5,809 nucleotides of DNA. Origin: Gammaproteobacteria bacterium. GTDB taxonomy: Bacteria > Pseudomonadota > Gammaproteobacteria > Pseudomonadales > Cellvibrionaceae. Below the pieces are notes generated by a model. It worked only from the letters and a program-made list of their open reading frames with translations, did not search any database and had not been told where the DNA came from. The first letter of the stretch is position 1. The number at the start of each line of letters is the position of its first letter. The DNA lies in assembly GCA_021151625.1 (NCBI GenBank), contig JAGKWY010000163.1, positions 1-5,809 of the forward strand. The letters run 5' to 3'. This document shows, in pieces, positions 1 to 5,758 of this stretch. A program made the position numbers and the translations under genes.

Positions 1-145
1 AGAAGGAGGCGAGGATATTTTCGTGCATTACCGAAATATCCGTGCGGAAGGTTACCGCTCCCTAGCTGAAGGTCAGAATGTGGAGTTTCAGCTACAGAAA
101 GGTGATAAAGGCTTGCAAGCAGAAGATGTAGTATTGTTGGGCTAA
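1..145 (+). CDS. Cold-shock domain protein, CapB/CspA-like (5' end missing)
   Basis: This is the last 47 codons of a small cold-shock-domain protein. The first complete codon starts at base 2 and the TAA is at 143-145. Proteins of this family are about 70 residues long, form a five-stranded beta-barrel, and bind single-stranded RNA and DNA, acting as RNA chaperones or antiterminators in the cytoplasm. The visible part starts just before the second RNA-binding motif (DIFVHY, the RNP2 type) and continues through RNIRAEGYRSLAEGQ, a VEF strand and the closing KGLQAEDVV strand. The RNP1 motif (KGFGFI type) and the start codon would lie upstream of the window. The VHYR..R.EG.RSLAEGQ pattern resembles pseudomonad CapB more than E. 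coli CspA, as remembered. A terminator follows 25 bp after the stop. Whether this copy is cold-induced cannot be judged because the promoter and 5' leader are missing. Confidence 0.95.
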   Translation, partial: EGGEDIFVHYRNIRAEGYRSLAEGQNVEFQLQKGDKGLQAEDVVLLG

Positions 146-170
146 GCAAAGCAGTTTTAAACGCGACACA

Positions 171-203
171 ATAAAAACCCCGGCCTAAAGCCGGGGTTTT
201 TAT
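171..203. terminator. Bidirectional Rho-independent terminator between the cold-shock gene and csiV
   Basis: A perfect inverted repeat has arms 171-184 and 190-203 around the five-base loop CTAAA. The core stem is CCCCGGC/GCCGGGG, flanked by A5/T5. Rightward transcripts end in GGGG followed by TTTTTATTTTTT. Leftward transcripts end in GGGG followed by TTTTTATT. It lies 25 bp after the cold-shock stop codon and 40 bp after the csiV stop codon, so one structure can end both convergent units. This is a textbook intrinsic terminator. Confidence 0.96.
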
Positions 204-243
204 TTTTTAGATTTCCATTTGTATTTTTTGAATATTTATCTGA

Positions 244-1176
244 TCAAGGTGTTGCTGCTGCAGCGGAAGTATTTGCGGCAGATGAGCCCGTATAAGGTGT
301 TATCTGGATAATAGCGGCCAATACTGGATGATCCAGATAATGCACTTCGCCACTGCGCATATCCCGCTCTTGTTGCAGCAAAATAATTTGGCGAGTCACA
401 TATTCCGGCGCGGCAGTTTCTGTTGCTGCGTTATTTGCATTGGGATCAAAGTTACCATTTTCCCATTGCTGGTTTTCATTTGCCAATGCCTGATCCAATT
501 CCAGATTGCTATCCAGTGACAAGCCAGAGGTATTCACACTGGCGTAATTGGGGCGCAAGGGGATTTCAGGCCAGCTGCGAGTGACTTCCTGACCAACATT
601 CACATCAAATTGCGAATACCAAAAATTGGTTTGTAATTCCAGATAAGTGGCGACACTCAAACGAATACTGCCTTCCAAAGCCTGATGTTGACCAAACTGC
701 TGGCCGCCATTAATTAAAATTGCTTTGGAAGCTTTTTTATTAGTGATGACCTGCCGCCACGCCTGATGAAATAACAATTCAAAACGCGAATTATTTTCCA
801 GCCGTTTTGCCTGGGCATTTAATTGGCGCTCAGCGGCGGGTAATAAATAAAATGGTTCTTTGGTGAGATCAACAGCAGGTGCCGATAGAGTGCTATTGGC
901 ATCGACGGGACTAGTGCCGTCAGGGTTCGTTGCGGCAATTGTTGCATTGGGATCTTTTAATTCAGCCCAATCACCCGGGTAGCGCAATTTAATGTTATTT
1001 GGCCAATGCTCCTGACCGGCATCGTCTTTGCGGGCAAATACAATCAGCTCCACCTGATACCAACCCTCATGATTGGACTTGGGTGCCTGCGCCAATACAC
1101 TGGATGCAGCAAACAGTGTGCTTGCACCGAGCAGCCCGGTAATTATGTTATGCGATAAGCGCGAAACAAAATTCAT
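244..1176 (-). CDS. csiV: CsiV-family exported peptidoglycan-binding protein
   Basis: The protein has 310 residues. Residues 1-29 are a Sec-type signal peptide: basic start, hydrophobic stretch 11-28, likely cleavage after VLA at 29. It has no cysteine, so it is not a lipoprotein. Three conserved blocks of the CsiV family (PF10972 type, as remembered) are visible: WYQVELIVFAR at 39-49, HQAWRQ at 137-142 with LEGSIRLS at 167-174, and RDMRSGEVHYLDHP at 271-284. Residues 75-105 and 228-258 are low-complexity and probably linkers, and the tail 297-310 is Ala/Ser/Thr-rich. In Vibrio cholerae, CsiV binds peptidoglycan in the periplasm and supports PBP1A together with LpoA; carrying that role over to this protein is inference. 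The ATG is preceded by AGGAA seven bases upstream (1184-1188). It lies 47 bp after mfd on the same strand with no terminator between them, so it is probably co-transcribed. PF10972 genes next to mfd are common in gammaproteobacteria. Confidence 0.87.
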   Translation of the reverse strand: MNFVSRLSHNIITGLLGASTLFAASSVLAQAPKSNHEGWYQVELIVFARKDDAGQEHWPNNIKLRYPGDWAELKDPNATIAATNPDGTSPVDANSTLSAPAVDLTKEPFYLLPAAERQLNAQAKRLENNSRFELLFHQAWRQVITNKKASKAILINGGQQFGQHQALEGSIRLSVATYLELQTNFWYSQFDVNVGQEVTRSWPEIPLRPNYASVNTSGLSLDSNLELDQALANENQQWENGNFDPNANNAATETAAPEYVTRQIILLQQERDMRSGEVHYLDHPVLAAIIQITPYTGSSAANTSAAAATP

Positions 1177-1186
1177 AATAAAATTC

Positions 1187-1201
1187 CTGAAATAGTTTCA
1201 G
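1187..1201 (-). promoter_or_regulatory. Small hairpin overlapping the csiV ribosome binding site
   Basis: A perfect six-base inverted repeat, read on the - strand as CTGAAA-CTA-TTTCAG, sits in the mfd-csiV gap. The last two bases of its 3' arm are the first two bases of the csiV Shine-Dalgarno sequence AGGAA (1184-1188). In the mRNA the hairpin could compete with ribosome binding. The stem is short and AT-rich, so it may be weak or accidental. Confidence 0.35.
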
Positions 1202-1223
1202 TGTGTTAATGAGAGTTTTGTTG

Positions 1224-4200
1224 TTAGTGTTTCGGTGTAAGGTAATCAAGTAAATCCATAACACCCTGAATACGTTTTTCTGTTGCTTCCAAATCCAGTG
1301 AGAACTTCAACTGGTTAGCACCTTCCAGTTTATAAACCCGTGGCTGGCTCTGTACCAGTTTTACAATTTGCAGCGGATCAACTTTGGTATCGCTGGCGAA
1401 TTCCACTTTGCCGCCGCGGCTATTGGCTTCCAGTTTGATAATGCCAATCGCTTCCGCGCGAATTTTGATTTGGGTTACGCGGAACAGGTTTTTAATTGCC
1501 TCTGGCAACAGACCAAAGCGGTCAATCATCTCTACCTGTAAATCGCGTAACGCTTCCTCATTTTGGGCATTAGCCAGGCGTTTGTACATGACCAGGCGTG
1601 TATGCACATCGGGCAGGTAGTCCGAAGGGATTAATGCCGGGATGCGTAAATTAATCTCAATAGCTTCACTGAGTGCTTTTTCCAGATCTGCTTGCTTGCC
1701 TTGACGAATAGCCTTAACAGCGCGGTCAAGCATATCCATATAGAGTGAAAAGCCAATGGTCTGGATTTGACCGCTTTGCTCTTCACCGAGCAATTCACCG
1801 GCACCGCGAATTTCCATATCATAAGTCGCCAGTGTAAAGCCCGCACCCAGATCTTCAGCCGCACTAATTGCCTCCAGGCGTTTGACTGCGTCGTCGGTCA
1901 TGGCGCGGCGATCGGGCGTTAATAAATAGGCATAGGCCTGATGGTGAGAACGACCTACGCGTCCGCGCAACTGGTGCAATTGTGCAAGGCCAAATTTATC
2001 GGCGCGATCAATAATAATGGTGTTGGCGCTGGGGATGTCGATACCGGTTTCGATAATAGTGGTACAAACCATAATATTGAAACGCTTGTGATAGAAATCG
2101 CTCATCACGCGCTCAAGGTCGCGTTCGCGCATTTGCCCATGGCCTACGGCAATACGCGCTTCGGGAATTAATTCCTGTAAATCGCGCGCGGTTTTTTCAA
2201 TGGTATCGACTTCATTGTGCAGGTAATACACTTGACCACCACGCAAAATTTCACGCAGGATTGCCTCTTTAATGGTGGCTTCATCGTAAGTGCGCACAAA
2301 GGTTTTTACCGACAGGCGACGCGCAGGCGGGGTAGCGATAATCGATAAATCGCGAATGCCAGCCATAGACATATTCAGTGTGCGCGGAATTGGCGTTGCA
2401 GTGAGTGTGAGGATATCAATTTCTGCGCGCAGAGATTTAATCTGTTCTTTCTGGCGCACACCAAAGCGGTGTTCTTCGTCGATAATTAACAAGCCAAGAT
2501 TTTTGAACTTAATATCCGGCTGCAATAATTTGTGCGTACCTACAACAATATCTACTTTGCCATCGGCGACACGCTCCAATACCTGATTCACTTCTTTGGT
2601 GGTGCGGAAACGCGAAAGCACTTCTACAGTAATGGGCCATTCCGCAAAGCGATCCTTTAATGATTCGTAATGCTGCTGTGCCAGCAGGGTAGTGGGTGCA
2701 AGTATTGCCACTTGTTTGCCGCCGTGACTGGCGACAAACGCTGCGCGCATAGCCACTTCGGTTTTGCCAAAACCTACATCGCCACATACCAGGCGATCCA
2801 TAGGTTTGTTTGAAAGCATATCGCTAACTACCGATTCAATTGCACGCTGTTGATCCGGTGTCTCTTCAAACGGAAAGCTTGCAGAAAATGCTTCATAAGC
2901 GGTTTGTGGATTGGGGAATGCAAAACCTTTGCGTGCGGCGCGACGCGCATAGACTTCCAGCAATTCCGCTGCTGTATCGCGAATTTGTTCAGCGGCTTTT
3001 TTGCGCGCTTTTTGCCAGGATTCACTGCCAAGTCTGTGCAGTGGTGCCAAATCATCTTCAGCACCGCTGTAGCGGCTAATTAAATGCAGGTTGGTGACTG
3101 GAACATAGAGTTTGGCTTCGTCCGCATATTCCAGGGTTAAAAATTCGTTGGTTTGGTTGTCGATAGTGATGGTTTCCAAACCACGGTAGCGACCTACACC
3201 GTGATCGATATGCACAACGGCCGCACCGATTTTTAATTCGGTAAGGTTTTTCACCACCATATCAGCGTTGTCTTGCGTTTGCTTGCGGCGGCGCTGTTGC
3301 TGGATGCGCTCGCCAAACAATTGCGATTCGGCAATTACCGCAAGCTTGGGCTCGGTTTGTAATAAGCCCTGATCCAGAGGCGCAACGGTAATAGCGATTT
3401 TTTCACTGCTGGCCAGAAATTCATCCCAGGTTTCCAACGCCGCAGGACGAATGCGGATGCGCCCCAACAATTCCAATAGAGTTTCGCGGCGGCCGGCCGA
3501 TTCAGCGCAAAATAAAACCCGGCCGTTAAACTCCATTAAAAATGCCTGGATCGCGGCAAGCGGATTTTCCGCTTGTGCGCGTATAGGCAGTGAAGGTGTT
3601 GCTTCGGTGGCGAAGTTGATCTGGCCTTCTTTATTGTCCTGCGGAGCTGAGCCCACAAAGGTGCGACAGTAATTTTTTAAATTACCAAAGAGTTCGTCGA
3701 TAGCGAGATAAATATCACGCGGTGGCAATAGCGGGCGCAGTGGGTCAACGCGGCGGCTTTCGTAGCGACGCAATAATTCTACCCAGAAACTCTCGGCCGA
3801 TTTCTCAATATCGCCTAATGCATAGACCTGGGTGTTTTGCGGCAGGTAATCAAACAGAGTACTGCATCCATCAAAAAATAATGGAAAGTAATATTCGATA
3901 CCGGGTGGTGAAATGCCGGCACTAATGTCCTGGAACACCGGGCACGCTTTGTGGTTAACATCAAAGCGTTCCAGCCACTGTTGTTTAAATAAATTAATGC
4001 CGGCTTTGTTGAGTGGAAACTCCTTGGCCGGCAGGAGTTGGATTTTTTCGACTTTATCAATGGTTAATTGATTTTCCGGATCGAAGGTGCGCAGGCTTTC
4101 AATTTCATCGTCAAATAAATCGATGCGATAGGGCAGGTCGCTACCCATGGGATAAATATCCATGAGCGAACCGCGCACGGCAAATTCGCCATGTTCGTAA

Positions 4201-4685
4201 ACTGTATCCACACAGCGATAGCCGGCGCGCTCCAGATTTTGCCGCAATTGATTGGTATCAATTTGCTCACCCACTGACACCATCAAACTATTACCGACTA
4301 AATAGGATTGCGGCATCAAGCGCTGCAACAAAGTGGTGATAGGCACCACCAAAATGCCTTGTTTTACAGCAGGTAATTGATAAAGGGTGCGCAAGCGCTC
4401 TGAGATAATGTCCTGGTGCGGCGAGATAGTATCGTAGGGAAGCGTTTCCCAATCAGCTAATTGCAAGACTGGTAAGCCGTTTGCATCTCCAGCAAAAAAT
4501 CGCAGCTCGGTTTCCAGGCGAATGGCCGAGCTGGTATCGGCAGTCACAATAAGGCTTAAGCCGGAATAAAGTTTGGCGGCATTGGCAATCGCCAGTGCCT
4601 GGGCGCTGCCGTATAACTGGCCCCAGGATTGGCGGTTGCCCGCGCGAGTTGATACCGGAGGTTTGGCTAAAGAGGATAAGGTCAT
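1224..4685 (-). CDS. mfd: Mfd, transcription-repair coupling factor (ATP-dependent DNA translocase)
   Basis: Mfd removes RNA polymerase stalled at DNA lesions and recruits UvrA to start nucleotide excision repair. From the ATG at 4685 the protein has 1153 residues; E. coli Mfd has 1148. The N-terminal UvrB-like module (about 1-350) carries DWETLPYD and SPHQDIISERL. Arg171, Arg187 and Phe191 match the UvrA-contacting residues remembered for E. coli (R165, R181, F185). The RNA polymerase-interacting domain is about 480-580 (VVHIDHGVGRY, then KLYVPV..LHLISRY). The RecG-like motor follows: Walker A GDVGFGKT 635-642 with Lys641, DEEH 736-739, TATPIPRT 762-769 and RGRVGR 907-912. The TRG segment keeps Arg936 and Arg960. 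The C-terminal regulatory domain fills the rest. Start choice: the frame is open to a TTG at 4718 (11 more residues), but the ATG agrees with the E. coli N-terminus. Neither start has a clear Shine-Dalgarno sequence. csiV follows on the same strand, and nuoA diverges upstream. Confidence 0.97.
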   Translation of the reverse strand: MTLSSLAKPPVSTRAGNRQSWGQLYGSAQALAIANAAKLYSGLSLIVTADTSSAIRLETELRFFAGDANGLPVLQLADWETLPYDTISPHQDIISERLRTLYQLPAVKQGILVVPITTLLQRLMPQSYLVGNSLMVSVGEQIDTNQLRQNLERAGYRCVDTVYEHGEFAVRGSLMDIYPMGSDLPYRIDLFDDEIESLRTFDPENQLTIDKVEKIQLLPAKEFPLNKAGINLFKQQWLERFDVNHKACPVFQDISAGISPPGIEYYFPLFFDGCSTLFDYLPQNTQVYALGDIEKSAESFWVELLRRYESRRVDPLRPLLPPRDIYLAIDELFGNLKNYCRTFVGSAPQDNKEGQINFATEATPSLPIRAQAENPLAAIQAFLMEFNGRVLFCAESAGRRETLLELLGRIRIRPAALETWDEFLASSEKIAITVAPLDQGLLQTEPKLAVIAESQLFGERIQQQRRRKQTQDNADMVVKNLTELKIGAAVVHIDHGVGRYRGLETITIDNQTNEFLTLEYADEAKLYVPVTNLHLISRYSGAEDDLAPLHRLGSESWQKARKKAAEQIRDTAAELLEVYARRAARKGFAFPNPQTAYEAFSASFPFEETPDQQRAIESVVSDMLSNKPMDRLVCGDVGFGKTEVAMRAAFVASHGGKQVAILAPTTLLAQQHYESLKDRFAEWPITVEVLSRFRTTKEVNQVLERVADGKVDIVVGTHKLLQPDIKFKNLGLLIIDEEHRFGVRQKEQIKSLRAEIDILTLTATPIPRTLNMSMAGIRDLSIIATPPARRLSVKTFVRTYDEATIKEAILREILRGGQVYYLHNEVDTIEKTARDLQELIPEARIAVGHGQMRERDLERVMSDFYHKRFNIMVCTTIIETGIDIPSANTIIIDRADKFGLAQLHQLRGRVGRSHHQAYAYLLTPDRRAMTDDAVKRLEAISAAEDLGAGFTLATYDMEIRGAGELLGEEQSGQIQTIGFSLYMDMLDRAVKAIRQGKQADLEKALSEAIEINLRIPALIPSDYLPDVHTRLVMYKRLANAQNEEALRDLQVEMIDRFGLLPEAIKNLFRVTQIKIRAEAIGIIKLEANSRGGKVEFASDTKVDPLQIVKLVQSQPRVYKLEGANQLKFSLDLEATEKRIQGVMDLLDYLTPKH

Positions 4686-4768
4686 AGGGTCAAATCTGGC
4701 TAAAGCGCTCAAGTTCAAAGGTGTATCAATAGCGGCGTATTAATAATTGGCATTACAACTAGCACTTT

Positions 4769-4787
4769 CTGGTTGAAAAACAACCAG
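4769..4787 (-). promoter_or_regulatory. Hairpin in the mfd upstream region
   Basis: A perfect seven-base inverted repeat, CTGGTTG/CAACCAG, encloses five A on the + strand (five T on the mfd sense strand). It lies 84 bp upstream of the mfd ATG. If mfd transcription starts further upstream, this forms a stem-loop in the mRNA leader; otherwise it may be a protein-binding site. No T-run follows the stem on the mfd sense strand, so it is not an intrinsic terminator for mfd. Confidence 0.4.
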
Positions 4788-4795
4788 TTCGAACT
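4786..4795. promoter_or_regulatory. 10-bp perfect palindrome AGTTCGAACT, possible operator
   Basis: AGTTCGAACT reads the same on both strands and shares its first two bases with the right arm of the neighbouring hairpin. Short uninterrupted palindromes of this size near promoters can be binding sites for dimeric regulators. I do not recognise the motif, and a chance occurrence is possible. Confidence 0.25.
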
Positions 4796-4825
4796 AGGCT
4801 GGAGTAGTAATCAATGGCTGTGGGT

Positions 4826-4831
4826 ATTGTA
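4826..4831 (-). promoter_or_regulatory. Candidate -10 box for mfd (TACAAT)
   Basis: Read on the - strand, TACAAT matches the sigma-70 -10 consensus at five of six positions and is flanked by GGTA/TACC. The hexamers 16-18 bp further upstream (CTAGAG and neighbours) do not resemble TTGACA, and no extended -10 TG is present. It would give a leader of about 130 nt before the mfd ATG, containing the 4769-4787 hairpin. This is weak evidence based on one box. Confidence 0.22.
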
Positions 4832-4909
4832 CCTGTCTGGCTAAAAGGCTCTAGCCCCGATAGCTGTAATTCACTGCAAATAATGAATGGCCTTGAATCG
4901 TTGCGCATG

Positions 4910-4930
4910 ACTAGCGAGTGTGTGGCTAGT
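4910..4930. repeat. Inverted repeat ACTAGC-N9-GCTAGT
   Basis: Two perfect six-base arms (4910-4915 and 4925-4930) are separated by nine bases, which puts the arm centres 15 bp apart. This spacing could suit a dimeric DNA-binding protein, but I do not recognise the motif. It lies in the middle of the divergent region, about 325 bp before the nuoA start and 225 bp before the mfd start. Confidence 0.3.
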
Positions 4931-5000
4931 ATTTGCGAGTTTTCGGTGGTCTAGCTTGATGTGGTTAATGGGTTTAATCCGATTATTTTTGTACCGAAAT

Positions 5001-5038
5001 TTACGCGTTTTTTGCAGGTTTCTTACGCTGTTTTTGCA
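5001..5038 (+). repeat. Two-copy direct repeat with a 22-bp period upstream of nuoA
   Basis: TTACGCGTTTTTTGCA (5001-5016) and TTACGCTGTTTTTGCA (5023-5038) agree at 14 of 16 positions and start 22 bp apart, about two DNA helical turns, so both copies face the same side. A third TTACGC core occurs inverted as GCGTAA at 5049-5054. The array ends about 25 bp before the TATAAC -10 candidate, where activators commonly bind. The bound factor is unknown to me. Confidence 0.45.
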
Positions 5039-5078
5039 TGCTTTTGGTGCGTAACCATAGAGAATGCGCGCCAGTTTC

Positions 5079-5084
5079 TATAAC
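5079..5084 (+). promoter_or_regulatory. Candidate -10 box for the nuo operon (TATAAC)
   Basis: TATAAC matches the sigma-70 -10 consensus at five of six positions. The hexamers 16-18 bp upstream (around 5055-5062, CATAGA) do not resemble TTGACA, which would fit an activator-dependent promoter using the repeat array just upstream. Transcription starting near 5091 would leave a leader of about 164 nt before nuoA. The assignment rests on one box. Confidence 0.33.
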
Positions 5085-5163
5085 CTTTCTTTACATAAGG
5101 ATATTTGTTTAGGAAAAAGCCAAAGGACATTAGAAAAATTCAGATGCTTGCTGGTCATTGCAG

Positions 5164-5181
5164 TTTGCCCCTAGAGGCAAA
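5164..5181 (+). promoter_or_regulatory. Leader hairpin upstream of nuoA
   Basis: TTTGCC (5164-5169) and GGCAAA (5176-5181) form a perfect six-base stem around the loop CCTAGA. No T-run follows, so it is not a terminator. It lies in the probable 5' leader of the nuo transcript, 42 bp before a second and stronger hairpin. Confidence 0.3.
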
Positions 5182-5222
5182 GACCGCACATCAACAAGAA
5201 CTATTATCACCGTGTCGGCTAA

Positions 5223-5244
5223 CGAGTATAAAAATACTCGAGGA
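5223..5244 (+). promoter_or_regulatory. Hairpin abutting the nuoA ribosome binding site
   Basis: CGAGTAT (5223-5229) and ATACTCG (5234-5240) form a perfect seven-base stem around a four-A loop. The last G of the stem is also the first base of the nuoA Shine-Dalgarno sequence GAGGA (5240-5244), which lies ten bases before the ATG. Folding could change ribosome access or protect the transcript 5' end. The ribosome binding site supports the nuoA start at 5255. Confidence 0.5.
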
Positions 5245-5254
5245 TTTTCTACCT

Positions 5255-5683
5255 ATGTCATCCCTGGATGCAATTGCGCACAATTGGTCGTTTGCCGTTT
5301 ATATTTTCGGCATTATTTTTGTCTGCGTATTTATGTTGGCAATTCCTGTGTTCATGGGTGGCCGTAGTAAAGGTCGTGCGAAAGAAGAACCCTTTGAGTC
5401 GGGCATCGTTTCTGTTGGTGGTGCGCGCCTGCGTCTCTCGGCAAAATTTTATTTGATCGCGATGTTCTTCGTGATCTTCGATATTGAAGCCTTATTCCTC
5501 TATGCCTGGTCTGTGTCCGTACGCGAAAGCGGCTGGCCGGGTTTTATTGAAGTACTGATTTTTGTACTCGTTCTGTTGGTTGGCTTGATCTACATCTGGC
5601 GCCTGGGTGCGTTGGACTGGTCATCAGAATCCCGCCGTCGTCGCATTCGCGATGAGGCCAACCAGCGCTCTAATCTGTCCTGA
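5255..5683 (+). CDS. nuoA: NuoA, NADH-quinone oxidoreductase subunit A (complex I)
   Basis: NuoA is a small inner-membrane subunit of proton-pumping respiratory complex I, near the junction of the membrane and peripheral arms by the quinone site. It has 142 residues, against 147 in E. coli. Three membrane helices are visible: about 11-34, 65-85 and 97-118. Family landmarks are PFESG (46-50), RLRLSAKFY (58-66) and the helix-2 stretch FVIFDIEALFLYAW (72-85). Glu48, Asp76 and Glu78 correspond to E. coli Glu51, Asp79 and Glu81, conserved acidic residues in this subunit as remembered. The C-terminus is strongly basic (RRRRIR, 127-132). The ATG at 5255 is chosen because of GAGGA ten bases upstream and because AHNWSFAVYIF aligns with the E. 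coli start. The same frame is open back to a TTG at 5105, but that extension has no family match. nuoB follows after 75 bp, so this is the first gene of a nuo operon. Confidence 0.97.
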   Translation: MSSLDAIAHNWSFAVYIFGIIFVCVFMLAIPVFMGGRSKGRAKEEPFESGIVSVGGARLRLSAKFYLIAMFFVIFDIEALFLYAWSVSVRESGWPGFIEVLIFVLVLLVGLIYIWRLGALDWSSESRRRRIRDEANQRSNLS

Positions 5684-5693
5684 TTTTTATTGT

Positions 5694-5722
5694 GTGACCA
5701 GCGTTGTGCGGGTCACTTTTTT
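5694..5722 (+). terminator. Terminator-like hairpin with T6 between nuoA and nuoB
   Basis: GTGACC (5694-5699) pairs perfectly with GGTCAC (5711-5716). An inner GCG/TGC helix can extend the stem past one A/G mismatch, leaving a three-base loop. Six T follow directly (5717-5722). The shape is that of an intrinsic terminator, but it lies inside a nuo operon, 10 bp after the nuoA stop and 36 bp before nuoB. It may be a partial terminator, a processing or stability element, or fortuitous. Confidence 0.45.
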
Positions 5723-5758
5723 CCGTATTCGAGTTTCCAGTTTTCCGAGGCTTAAGCG

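Larger units (their letters stand above)
4686..5254. other. Divergent non-coding control region between mfd and nuoA
   Basis: These 569 bp separate the chosen mfd start from the nuoA start. I see no convincing gene here on either strand. The frame before nuoA is open from 5105, but those 50 codons look like leader. The region must hold the promoters for both units. It contains a hairpin and an overlapping palindrome on the mfd side, an ACTAGC/GCTAGT inverted repeat near the middle, a two-copy direct repeat with a 22-bp period on the nuo side, a TATAAC -10 candidate and two leader hairpins. Each is listed separately. Confidence 0.8.

Noticed and set aside
328..519. 63-codon + strand frame opposite csiV
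   Set aside because: It is antisense to the conserved end of csiV and has no family match or supporting start signal, so it is most likely a shadow.
1384..3925. Open frames of 70-100 codons on both strands inside mfd, for example 2290-2586 (+) and 2509-2787 (-)
   Set aside because: They lie wholly within the well-conserved mfd reading frame, their products resemble nothing I know, and no ribosome binding or promoter signal supports them.
4769..4787. The 4769-4787 hairpin as an intrinsic terminator
   Set aside because: The stem has modest GC content and no T-run follows it on either strand; the A5/T5 tract is in the loop.
4818..4840. Possible LexA (SOS) box upstream of mfd, suggested by CTGT and ACAG-like pieces
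   Set aside because: After CTGT at 4818-4821 and the eight-base spacer, the right half is TACC instead of ACAG, so the required symmetry is missing.
4923..4936. Possible sigma-54 promoter (TGGC...TTGC)
   Set aside because: The GG and GC elements are one base too close (9 instead of 10 between them), and the intervening bases do not fit the consensus well.
4956..4969. Possible FNR/ANR site (TTGAT-N4-ATCAA) that could link nuo to oxygen
   Set aside because: Only the left half TTGAT is present; the right half TTAAT matches ATCAA at two of five positions.
5105..5254. N-terminal extension of nuoA from a TTG at 5105 or an in-frame ATG at 5144
   Set aside because: The extra residues are hydrophilic and match no NuoA N-terminus, no ribosome binding site precedes them, and the ATG at 5255 has GAGGA and aligns with the E. 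coli start.
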